From positions 11,371,467-11,435,466 of the forward strand of contig OZ007513.1 of the NCBI GenBank assembly GCA_963931865.1: a stretch of 64,000 bases of DNA, written 5' to 3'. Under the pieces are notes generated by a model. The model was not told the DNA's origin. It saw only the letters and a program-made list of their open reading frames with translations, and searched no databases. Within the stretch, counting starts at the first letter, position 1, and every line of letters begins with the position of its first letter. This DNA comes from Axinella damicornis (Eukaryota > Porifera > Demospongiae > Axinellida > Axinellidae). Below are positions 1 to 11,400 of this stretch, one piece after another. A program made the translations under genes and the position numbers.

Positions 1-388
1 ACCACAAATCTCGTCACTGAAAGGTTGATGTTGTAATGGTATTGTAAATCTGGTGTGTGCAATCACAAACTTCCTATCCACAACTATAGTCACCTCGCTG
101 ACACTCATTCTCTTCATTCATTTGCTCGAGCTCGTGACGTCCCATGCACAATGTCGCTGCAGTATGTCTGCAACCAGTGTATGCATGTCCTGCCACACAA
201 GGTTTTCAATAGCATGCAGAGGGTGTCATAATAGACACATAGCAAAAGGCTAAGTAAGTGCTGAACACCTGCTGTAACACACTATTTCCCTAACTCCTAA
301 GTTTGTACAACTGGCACTTCCATTGACTCAGCATAGTATGATATACCTACTAACATGAGACATATACAGCACACTGTTCATCACTCAG

Positions 389-1026
389 GAGTGTACAGTA
401 ACTGTCGGGATGCCTTCAACCAAGGACAAACTACAAGTGGTGTCTACATCATCAAACCTGACCACCAGCCCGAATTCCAGGCATACTGCAACATGGACAC
501 TGATGGTGGTGGGTGGACAGTGTTCCAGCGCAGAGTGGATGGATCAGTTGACTTTTATCGCTACTGGACTGACTATCAGCAAGGGTTTGGAAACCTTAGT
601 GGAGAGTTCTGGCTGGGTCTGGACAAGATACACCGTCTAACACCTACTGCTACTCAGCTACGAATTGATATGCAGGACTTTGATGGAAACTCACGATATG
701 CGCAATACTCAAGTTTCAGTGTGGGAGATTCAGTATCCAAATACACTCTGTCGGTATCAGGATACAGTGGAACTGCAGGAGATTCTCTTGCTTACCAGAA
801 CGGACGCAAGTTTGCCACAAGGGACCAGGACAATGATGCTGCTAGTGGCAGCTGTGCACATGCCTATAAAGGTGCCTGGTGGTATGGAAATTGCCACCGT
901 TCGAATCTCAACGGTCTCTACCACCGTGGGTCACACTCCTCCGATGCTGATGGTGTGAACTGGTGGACATGGAGGGGATACCGCTACTCCCTTAAATTCA
1001 CTGAGATGAAATTGAGGAAGAACTGA
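389..1026 (+). CDS. Fibrinogen-related domain (FReD) protein, terminal exon
   Basis: The exon encodes a nearly complete fibrinogen C-terminal globe, as in ficolins, tenascins and angiopoietin-like proteins, which bind sugars, acetyl groups or receptors outside the cell. Visible hallmarks are the first cysteine in NCRDAF, the CNMDTDGGGWTVFQRR block, EFWLGLDKIH, the calcium-site region DQDNDAASGSC, the WWYGNCHRSNLNGLY block, and a C-terminal NWWTWRGYRYSLKFTEMKLR stretch before TGA at 1024-1026. An AG acceptor at 386-388 opens the exon in phase 1, so signal peptide and any N-terminal domains lie on exons to the left of the window. An ATG at 355 is in frame but sits before the acceptor and is probably intronic. 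The domain call is firm; ligand and full architecture are unknown. Sushi exons occur on the same strand near 16 kb, but nothing links them to this gene. Confidence 0.9.
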
Positions 1027-1239
1027 ACACCTGAATATACTTGCTGATGTGTGCATTATGTTCAGCTGCATGTAAATAACTACAGTTATAGCCTCGTTCC
1101 CAAGTCTACCCCGTTTTTCTCTGTTCTTCGGTTACCGTTGACAATAATACACGGATGAATATAATAATGAACCACAACAGAATTTCGTCACCTTACAGTA
1201 GCCAATCGGCCAGTTGCACAGAAGAGAAAGTATCCATGG

Positions 1240-1970
1240 AATGTGTGGCCCCACATCTGGTTGCTCTTTTGCAGCTGTGTTAAGTGTTGCAGTGAATGGT
1301 GAAATCGGCAGGTGGGCGGTTGAAATGTGTCTGTGACTAAAACTATACCGATTACACAATTTAAGTGACCATGCACGGTGATAAACAGGAGACCTGGCCA
1401 TTAAAGACAGCGTACGAAGAGTGAGAATTGGTTGAAGAACAAACGAGAACAAAGCAGTCTTGCTATGCCCACAGCGCCCCTGCCTCACATGTTGAGGCTC
1501 TGTTTCTGCATAGCGAGATTATTATACTTCGAAAGCAACAGCTATGGTTTCCAAGCAAGTCATTGGTTCTCTTTTGGCATTGCAATCAGGAAAGTGCATG
1601 CCTGGAACAAACTCGCGACTACAACCTCGGCTGGCTCTCATCCATCCCAAACTCGCTGAGCCATCTCGCACTCCAACCTGGATCGCTTGGAAATCGGTGG
1701 AAGAAGGCGCTTGGATCCTGGCTTGGATTGCTGCCACAACACGTTACAGGTATGTCCAGCATACTGTGCTGTTCTCGTTCGTACTTCTCACTCTTTGCAC
1801 ACCGTCTTTAGCGCCAGGTCTCTTGCTCATTACCGTGGTCACTTGAGTTGTGTAATCGCTATAGTCACACGCACATTTTAAACCACCCACCTACCAATTT
1901 CACCACTCATTGCAATACTTAACGCAGCTGCAAAAGAGTAATCAGATGTAATGTCACTTCAATGGAATTC
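1240..1970. mobile_element. Long-TIR fold-back element (about 0.73 kb)
   Basis: About 205 bp at 1240-1449 reappears as a diverged reverse complement at about 1767-1970. For example, GCTCTTTTGCAGCTG at about 1262 pairs with CAGCTGCAAAAGAG at about 1926. The roughly 320 bp between the arms holds no recognisable transposase; short open frames there resemble no family I know. This fits a non-autonomous fold-back DNA element. It lies between the FReD exon and the minisatellite. Half of another fold-back family (AGCCTCGTTCCCA, about 1092) lies just before it. Confidence 0.7.
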
Positions 1971-1974
1971 CTTC

Positions 1975-2405
1975 GTGGATGGGCCATGGATTCATTGTAT
2001 TCCTGGGGTACTTAGGCTCGTTCCCAGGGGCCTGGAAACGAGGTTATAGGATACTTCAATGGAGGGCCTGGCAACCATGCCATAAACGGATGATCCATGG
2101 ATTGGCCATGGATTCATTGTATTCCAGGGTTACTTTACTGGAGGGCCTGGCAACCATGCCATCAACGGATGATCCATGGATGGGCCATTGTATTCCTGGG
2201 ATACTTTACTGGAGGGCCTGGCAACCATGCCATCCACGGACGATCCATGGATGGCATGGTATTCCTGGGATACTTTACTGGAGGGCCTGGCAACCGTGCT
2301 ATCCATGGACGATCCATGGATGGGCCATGGTATTCCTGGGATACTTTACTGGAGGGCCTGACAACCATGCCATCCACGGATGATCTGTGGATGGGCCATG
2401 GGTAG
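1975..2405. repeat. Minisatellite, about 75-80 bp unit, array 1
   Basis: Roughly five imperfect units carry the core ATACTTTACTGGAGGGCCTG followed by GGCAACCATGCCATC and GATCCATGGATGGGCCATGG. The first unit contains an extra palindrome (CTCGTTCCCAGGGGCCTGG, about 2010) not present in the others. The same repeat forms a longer array at 16915-17715, in the same position relative to a duplicated TRPA exon. Reading frames stay open through the array only because of its periodicity; I do not regard it as coding. Confidence 0.9.
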
Positions 2406-2429
2406 CCATGGATACATTTGACATGCACA

Positions 2430-3655
2430 TGCACAATGAGCCTTAATTGGATATTCGTACCTCAAAGTTATAGTGGCTATATAGTAGTATGCTAGTTTGT
2501 GGCAAGCTTAGACGTGAGTGTTTAAGTGGGTGGTTCAAGCACCTTGTGAGACTTCAAAGTTGTGAAAACCGATGGGATCATGCACTGCTCAGTGTAAAAT
2601 GCTGCTGTTTGTGTGTGACAGATTCACACAATTTTGAAGTAGCCTGTCTGAAGCAGAAACTGATTTGGTTGTTTGGTGGCTTTCTAACTTTGTGATGCTT
2701 TTTGGCAACACTGTCTTCTTGGTCAGACAAAGATGCATGGTACGTACATTATGCAAACTTTATTGAAATCAACTGTCCTCGCTAAAATTACCACCCGCAA
2801 TCAATATACTAGCCTTAAAGTATACAAGGCTATGTTATATGTAGCAGGACAAGCATATAATAGTTTTATACGTACCTTTACAGCCACGCTGTGCCCAGCC
2901 TCCACCGTCAGGAACAAAGCACTCCTCCCATCAGCATCCACCTGTGTCATGTCCGCAAGCAATCGATTGCATCCTTCTTCCCATAAGCTGCTGCGGTTAG
3001 CAGTGGTGTACGACCCTGATTGTCGACAGCATTCAAGCACTGAAGTCACATCTGTAGATAAGTAAGAAACATGATGGAAGGGCATTGGTTGGTACTGGGT
3101 GGGCTGTTTCTCTCCTTTGCATGAAACGGGCCAAGAAACCCACCTTGTAAGACCTCCTTTTCTGACAATGAAGCTTATTCTGAATCTGGACGGGCAGTCA
3201 TCAGCTGAGGGCCATTACTATTGAAAGCTCATTAACGAGTGGGCGTGGTTAGAGTCATGAATGTGTACAGGATGGCTACATGGACAATTGCGTGAAATTT
3301 GGAGGCTAAATCCATACATATAAGGAGAATCCATATAGGCACTCCAGAGAAAACAATGCATTGGGTAATGGGGTGAGAGTGATAACGAGCTTGAGCTGGT
3401 CTGGTATACAGAGTCTGTAAACAGCTAACTCCCATTCATATTCATTGTACAACTCACTCCTCCAAAAGTGTGTCTATCACCATCTCCTTGTTCAGCTGAG
3501 CCGCAAGATGGAGGGGGCTGGCTCCCTCTTTATTCTTAGCATTGATATCTATATATAGTAGCGGATACGATTACATCATTATATCAGCAACAGTGCAGCA
3601 GTAAGAGCTATTAAAGATAAAGAATTTGATACAAAGCAGACTTTTACATGCAGTG
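2430..3655 (-). pseudogene. Duplicated TRPA ankyrin exons 6-7, decayed copy
   Basis: This block is a duplicate of 17740-21760 inside the TRPA-like gene. The exon-6 copy (3458-3548, 91 bp) keeps its length, frame and GTGAGT donor. The exon-7 copy (2876-3051) is 176 bp against 193 bp in the gene. It has lost 7 bp and 10 bp, and the net loss of 17 bp breaks the ankyrin frame, although both splice sites remain. It lies beyond the 3' end of the channel gene and has no other channel exons around it. Either an array of TRPA genes was reduced to this scrap, or a segment was copied out of the gene. Unlike the gene copy it lacks three transposon insertions, so it serves as an empty-site reference. Confidence 0.85.
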
Positions 3656-3674
3656 CATCCCTGAAAAAAATACA

Positions 3675-4035
3675 TAATACTTCCACATGTATTTACAAAC
3701 CTCAGTCTTTGGTATATCCAATGGTGCAAGTCTCATGTCCATAACATGTAGCGTTCTTGAGATACGGCCACACGAAGTCACCCACATAAACCAAATTCAC
3801 ACATATTGGCTGAGTTCAGGGGCTCATTGCTCCAAATCTGATGGGGTTGTCACAATATTTCCACATGTATTTACAAACCTCAGTCTTTGGTGCATCCAAT
3901 GGTGCAAGTCTCATGTCCATAGCATGTAGCGTTCTCGAGATATGGCAGCATAAATGCACCCACGCAAACCAAATTCATGAAACATGGTTGACTTCAGGGG
4001 CTCATAGCTCCAAATCTGATGGCCATGATGTGGCT
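3675..4035. repeat. Two tandem copies of an about 175-bp unit
   Basis: CCACATGTATTTACAAACCT occurs at about 3681 and 3860, and the following 170 bp is repeated with roughly 90 percent identity (TGGTGCAAGTCTCATGTCCA, CAGGGGCTCAT and CTCCAAATCTGATGG in each). No coding frame survives. The unit is not recognised. Confidence 0.8.
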
Positions 4036-5474
4036 ATTTTCTGAAAGTACAGAGATGGGGCTTTCATCAGGCGCAGGTCCGATCATCGTAGCACCCTGCG
4101 TTCTTGCACTAACAGGCGGTTGAATCTGACCATCTTGAGACGCTTCAAGCTAGACCCGACTTTACAGCGTTCTCACACAAAGACGGGAGCAGTCTCAACT
4201 GTCTTGATAGCTAGATAGACTCTTGACCACCAGAGATGCACATATCTCGAAGGATAGGTCGCTCGCATGAACACATCTTGGAACAGTCGGTGCCAAAATC
4301 TGCTCCTCAAGCCGTCTGACATGACTATTTCGTTACACGTTACACGGAAATCGCTGAGTTCATAACGAATACTACCGGAAGAGGTAACGGACGAATGCGA
4401 ACCTCCGTCTTCCCAGTCAGTCGTTCACCAATTGCGCATGCGCAATCCAAAATGCAAGCGCATTTTGTGTTCTTTTTGCTTGTGATGGCTGCGTTTGGTA
4501 CACTAACAGAATCCTTGTGAATCCGTCGTCTGGTGGTTCCTACCGCTATGAGGAATTTCTACCAACCTGTTCTTGTCAAGATCTATCGTGACCCTGCCAT
4601 CGTGGAGGCGTGGCTTTCTTTTCATGACGTACAGTGCATGCAGAACGTCTGACCAGAACTGTGTGGCTAGAGTTTTGAATGTACTTGGAGCCATTGCAAG
4701 CACATGCATGACCTTCATGACTGCCAGCAATCTGATCAGGGTGAGCCCCACCCCCATGTCCGCTCTGCAAAGACAACACTAAACATTCATCACAACAAAA
4801 TACATGGAATAATGTGAACATCAAAGCCTGCTCAGTGCAGCTTTGCTTTGTTGACATGGCCCGTACATGTAGTCTCAGGCTCGAGCCTAGGAACGAGGCT
4901 AACATGACTCAGTCACATGGCAACACAACATCTTAAAATCTGACATCAGGGCATACATCCAGTACCCCGTACCCTTACAGTGACATTGCACGTACCATGA
5001 GGAGTTACGCATTTCATGCGCTTCAAAAAGTGCGCAAACTAGAGGCAAAAAATTTTCTTTGAAAAATTAAAAGGGATTTAGTGATGGCCTGTCACATTCG
5101 GAATTATTCCACCTCTCGCAAAAGAAGGAGAAATCCCATTAACCAGGCTCAGTCCCATCCCGTCCCTAAATTCTACATTTTATAATGGGATGGGACTGAG
5201 CCGGCACATTATACGTTTGTGTCACCTTATCATTAGTACAATGTAGAAATGCAATAATTATTGCATGCAGTTGTGCTACTATCGCAAAAGATAAGTCTGC
5301 CCACGAGTCTGCCTATAGTAACAACACAATAGCGATACTAATGCAAAACATATATCAGACAAAAATAACAGCTGCAAGAATATCAGAAGCTTTCTATAAG
5401 AATAAGTACATTCGTGGTAACGTATCTAGAAAGTTAGCATGTATCTAGCATGCAGTGCATGGTTTCTCCCTCCA
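4036..5474. other. Non-coding spacer 3' of the TRPA-like gene
   Basis: I see no supportable gene here. It contains half of the common fold-back family at about 4876 (AGGAACGAGGCTAAC) and a near-perfect palindrome at 5146-5202 whose arms are GGCTCAGTCCCATCCC and GGGATGGGACTGAGCC. It also holds one copy (5039-5090) of an A/T-rich repeat, AGAGGCAAAAAATTTTCT, that recurs at the right edge of the window. Short open frames on both strands around 4500-4900 resemble no family. Confidence 0.5.
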
Positions 5475-8400
5475 TTACTGCTGCTTCTGATCTGGATCGT
5501 CTTCCACTGGTATCCCTTGATGCTTAGCCATGGCCCGCACAAGCCTCTCCAAGCTGTTCAGCTGTTGCTGCAAGCTGCTGATATCTGCACCCATTATCCT
5601 CTATTGGTGATCACAAATATGATAGGTGTTCAGTTAATAGCATGCCAGAATATAATTGTAGTGATAATTATAGCCTGATGAGCAGGTAGTATCGACTGAT
5701 CACAGACCCTACAGTCCAAATTCAAAGCTCTCTCATCTGATTGGTATAGTTAGGCCTTCAAGGGTAAGTTTTTGTCTCGGCACCGAAGTGCCGAGACACA
5801 GTGCTGGATGCGTAGGTACGTGGTACGTACGTCGCTTTTCGCAATGCGCCCGCGCAAGGTGCTGCATGCTTAATAGGGTGTCAAACGTATTTATAGCCTG
5901 CAAGTAGATCTTCAAAAGTGATTATGGGTTTGCATGGCTGCTCATGAATCCTCTTACCAAGACTGCTGCTAAGTAGCTATAATACTTAATTCAGGACAAT
6001 GAATACTCACTTATCCAGTGTGCTGCACTCAGCCATCCCAAGTGCATACTAACTCACTCAGCTCTAGCTAGCTAGCTAGCTATATAGATAAGTGCTGAAA
6101 AATTGGCCAAGGTGTGGACTAAACATCAAGCCCAGACACGACCATGCATACTGCTTTTACCCTTTGGGTGAACATTCCTGACCCACCCCTTGCTCACACA
6201 GAACCTCCAAGGATATTGACGCTCACTTAAGCTGAAAGTCTCATAGCTAACAGGTTTTGCAGTCATAATAAAGGGATAAGCAGCTGCCATGTCCTCTGCA
6301 TGATTCTAGCTGATACCAAGTCGTGCCGAGACACATCAAGTCTTTTAAAGACTCACTTGTTAGCTATACAAGAAGGCAAAAGTTAGAAGGGTTTCACAAC
6401 AGACATTTTTTCGCATCAGATTGGTACTTCTTCGCAGACGGTCCAGTCATGAATTGCACATCAATCTAAGATCCTTTTTGGCTTGTCATTTGTCTTTGTC
6501 ATGACAGCAATGGGTTCTGAGACACAGAGTTAATATGTGCCGATTATATGCATGTGTGATATACAATTACTGCCGGTCTGGGAATGAGACTACAGGGGTG
6601 TGACGCTCAAGGAACGGGTAATGCCTACTGAAGGTAATTCAAACCTTACTGCATTCTTTTACACCCTGGGTGATTACTCTATTCAGACGCTGTGACTTTG
6701 CACAAAATGCCCTCAACAGCCACCACTGCACGTCACGTATAGTTCGAGGTGTACCTTTTGTGTTTCCCCGATCTCCTCCTGTTTAGCAGTCATTTCAGTC
6801 ACCGCTTTCATGACATCATTCTGCAAAAGTGTACATGACAGTGCCATTTCATTTGTCAACATACAGTCATGTCTATAGATCTGAACTGAGACCAGTCACA
6901 AGCACACGACACGAGGCTCCCAGACAAGGCAGTGAAGGAGCAGCGACCCAGCAATATGGACACTTGTGCGCGTAATAAATTGTTGTTGGATGCTGGATCT
7001 AAACCTTGACAGGTAATGAGCTACTTACCTGAGCAACTATGGTCTCATAGAGAATGAATGGGGCACTTGTTCTGTGTACATAGCTCAACATAGCCTATAG
7101 AACTTGCAGCACTCTGTAAGTATCTTTAGAACAAGAAACCGATTGTATCACCTGATGCTTATCATTATAACGTCAACATGACTGACCACCTCTGGGTAGA
7201 CCTTACTGCATGAGTATCATTACTGTTTTGGAGGCTAAAGATGTCCTCAACAGCCACCTCTGCACGCCATGCAGTTGAGATTTACCTTTTGCTTCTCCCC
7301 CATCTCCTCCTGTTTAGCTGAGAGGTCGCTCACGGCTTTCATCACATCTTTCTGCAAATGTGTATGTGACAAATTCTTTTATGTCATGCACCTGGACTGC
7401 TATTAAATTTTCATGCTATTTCACAGTGTGATAATATATAGCAGCATATCATCCAGGATCAATATTTTTCTTGCCATGGGAGAGTGGTGGGTGGAGGAAG
7501 CTAAGCACTTGGAGGGTGCATGTGGGCACGCTAAGCGCCCACGTCTACGGGGGGGTCTATGAGCATGCCCTCCCAGGAAATGTTCTAGGACTGAAGTACT
7601 ATGAGAGCATCTCATGACGTGTCGTCATTACAACTGTATATGCTTTTCTCCATCCCTGTCTTTTCACCAAGTTAACTAGCATCTGTTTGAGGAGGAGCTT
7701 TCCCCACTGGATGAAACCCTGATCAGTATATACCATGGTAAGTCATTATGGTACTGTTTGGGTGGTAATCCCCACAGCATGCATGACCAGTACAGCGGGA
7801 GACGTACCTGAGACTCATGCAGTTTCTTCTCCATCTCCTCCTGCTTTCTGTTCACTGCTTTCATTTGCTGTTCAAGTTTATCAGTCACTTCTCTCTGCAC
7901 AGATTAGAAACAGACTAATTTGTGAACATCATCTTGTTATTACCACAGACTCAGCAAAGGATGTCAATACACCAATTAATGCGCCAGATATTGGCTGCTA
8001 ACCCCCACCCCAAATGAAACCTTGTGTTATGTACCTGCAGAGCATTAGCTTGTTCCTTAGCTTTCAGTTCCTCCTTCTCCTTCTGAGTCTCCTGGAGAAC
8101 AATGGTACATGCAAAACTTCATAGCAACATAGAAATCTGCAACAGTCGATGTCCGGACATCAGCTACACTAGTAGCTGTTCACTGCAAAGAGTCATTGTT
8201 TGAGTAGTGAATTTATGCACCATGAGACTTTTAGCTACTGACGTCACTTCCTGCAGTGGCCTTGGGAGATAGGCTCTTCACCAGCAGAAAGGGTGGACAG
8301 GAGGAGGTGGGTGGGTGTTGGCACATGGCCGTGTTGGGACATGGCCGTGTTGGCGGAACGTGGCTATAGAAATCCTTCGGATTGTCAGCACCGGGTGGCC

Positions 8401-11400
8401 CATTTGTATGCACAATGGAGTTACAAACCAGCCCTCTCACCTTTCAGGGCAGTGATTTATCAGCTAGGATGGGTTGGCCATAACTACACTGCCTTGACCA
8501 GTACTGGTACACTATACTCAGAACACAGATGGTTGGTTTTGCCTACCATGGGATTGAGGACTTTGCTGATGTTTTCCCACAACATGTACGGCTGTCCACC
8601 CCAGAGGCTAATTGTAACTGATTGCCACCACGATATCCTCTTTTGAACAACAATCTCTTGTCTTCTTTCAGTGTCAAACCACCTCCTTAGTCTTTTGGGT
8701 AACCAGTATACCACACCCAAGACCATCTCCTCTACAGACAAGACCATTTCCAACTGTGAAATGAACAAACAGACCAATAAGTGAATCACAACTGGAACAT
8801 AACAGCACACAAGCAATCTATGTGTACTAACCGTGCAAAGATATTTGTAAGGAATACTATAGCTGATAGCTGTTATTACAGTTGTCACCGCCCATAGGGT
8901 GGGGTCCTACTTTTGGACTTGCAGGTAGCCGTAGCTGAAATTGTACGCACACATGGCTATGAAGGGTGAATCCCATGTAATCATTATCCAAGTTGTCAGA
9001 CTTTACAACTGAGCAGCCACATTTGCACCGGGACAACTAGGTGTACGTTAGCCTCATTCCCAGGCCGCGTAGGAGGCCATGTGAACAAGGCTAGGTGTAC
9101 GTTAGCCTCATTCCCAGGCCGCGTAGGAGGCCATGTGAACAAGGCTAGGTGTACATTAGCCTCATTCCCAGGCCGCGTAGGAGGCCATGTGAACAAGGCT
9201 AGGTGTACGTATGTATAATACTCAGTATAGCCGATTAGCATTGCATAATGAATTTGGTGCTAACACCCTTAAACAGCTGGAGCTAACCTGTAGTGCAAGC
9301 TTGTTCAGCTTTGCAGCATTAAGGATCTCGGTGACGTCACCCACAGCCAAACCAGTCTATAGTGAAATAAAAAATGATGTAATAGTGTTAAATTAAGGGT
9401 CTTCCCATTGTTTCAGAGAGACAAAATTATTACTGATGTTCTGATGCAAGAGGTAACTATCACATGGCGGTATTGGTATCAGCCAAATACACACACTCCT
9501 TATTGCAATCAAAAATTGATATCGATAGAATCCTAGCTACGTATATTCCCCAAGTCAGATCGAGTACACCAATGCTAAGTCTCTGTAGTGCAAGCTACGT
9601 AGGTAGCTATTCTCAGTGTTACATTGCAGGCATGTATAGCACACACCAGCATGTTAATCAGCAAGATGGGCATCACTGCTATAAACATGATCCAGATGAT
9701 GACGGTGACCGGCAGGAATGCCAGCTCCGGTTGGTCCTCACTCCCCCCACCAGGGGAGAGATGGAAGTGTCCGTTGAAGTCATACTCTCCAGTGGCCATG
9801 GCTGTGGTCCTCAGCAGGGCACGACCAGGGGTGGAAAATGCTGTACGCTGAAGGGAGGGAGAGGGACTAGTTGCATGTCATGTGGTGTACATGTGCTGTA
9901 ATCAGACTATTAAACAGTGCAGAGGTACTGACAGAATGAGGTTTAGTTGTGACGAACTATGGGTGCGAAATTGCTTCATGACGCAGAAGTCGGCTGCTTC
10001 AAATGATGCAGTAGTAATATTAATACAGGCTTAGTTCCCAAGCCAAGTTGTGTCATTGTTGCAATACCGTACCCATGTGAAAGAGCTGTTAGACATATGC
10101 AGTACATAAATAAACCAGTTATATCCCTCACTAACTTCATACTGTGGTTCATCGAAAGCCATGTAGAAGGCAAGGCCAAACGCCATCAGCAGCAACAACA
10201 AAAGCACTACTGTCCGCAGGAACGTCTTGCATATCTTCAGGAACATGACGATGTAAATTCCGATCCCAGGAAACTTTTGGACAAAGAGCAACAGATTAAT
10301 CCACCCCAGGAAGACAGCCAATATGCCAAACTGCCACTGATAGTTAGTTGGGCACAGACACGAAGTGTCAAACACAGAAACAAACGTCAGCGTTGAACCA
10401 TAGAGGAGCAACTCGAGGAAATTTGTGAAGTCTGTCAAGTATTGCTTGTACTGGAACATTTGAACGAACTCAATAAACAAGCGACACCAGGTCATCAAGC
10501 CGGTGAGGAGAGCACTGATGTACACTGCAGAATACGTCGTAGGACTGAGTCCTGGAAGGTATGGGAACAGAGCAAACAAGTGATCGACCGGTCAACCTGA
10601 AGTACATGTATGTTATTAAAGCAGACAATCAAGGATAGGGTTTGAGAATACATTCTTGTTCCATATCATGCATGCAAGGGATTGGAGCTACGTAGCTGAA
10701 GTTACTGTAGGGGACGGTAGGCTCAATAATTAGTAATTCCTACCAGAAAAGACATAGCATTCAAGGTCTTGGGCTCAACCCCAAGGTGGTCCGGACTTTT
10801 TCGGAGGATTCAATTTTGGTATTAGTAACAAGTTGCGAAATGTCAGGTACTCACCACACTGTCCACACTCGCTGATACTCACCACACTGTCCACACTCGC
10901 TGTTTGCAGATGTGCTGCAGTGGTCAAGTTTGCCAGTCAGGACTGCTTTGCCTACAAAGATTGAGACAGCAGCTGGTTACACTCTACATTATACAGCCTC
11001 GTTCTCGGGCCTGGGAACGAGGCTAACTCTACATATGCTGTGCTACATAAGTTTCGGTATTGAGTAGTAGGTAGTGCTGCAGACACACCGTATCCACTTA
11101 ATTCCCGGGAACCTCACCGGTACATGGTAAAGGCATTATACTGTGTCTGTCTGGACAGAAACAGGACCGTGAAGGATGCAGTCAATACCAGCATAATATT
11201 ATGGGGAGGTGCTAAAACTAGGGAATAACAGCACTTGTACTCAGACCAAAGGAGTGAAATAGCACTCCACTTTTGCCTCACACTTCCTGGGGGTGAATCC
11301 AAAATTGGCATGCCTACATGTACCATGTTTTGGTTTCCAAAATGTGCCAAATTTGGCATAAAAACATACCCCACTATGTATGTGTATATCCTTTGCTCTT

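Noticed and set aside
1544..1846. 100-codon frame inside the long-TIR element as a transposase
   Set aside because: No catalytic or DNA-binding motif is visible and it runs into the right inverted arm.
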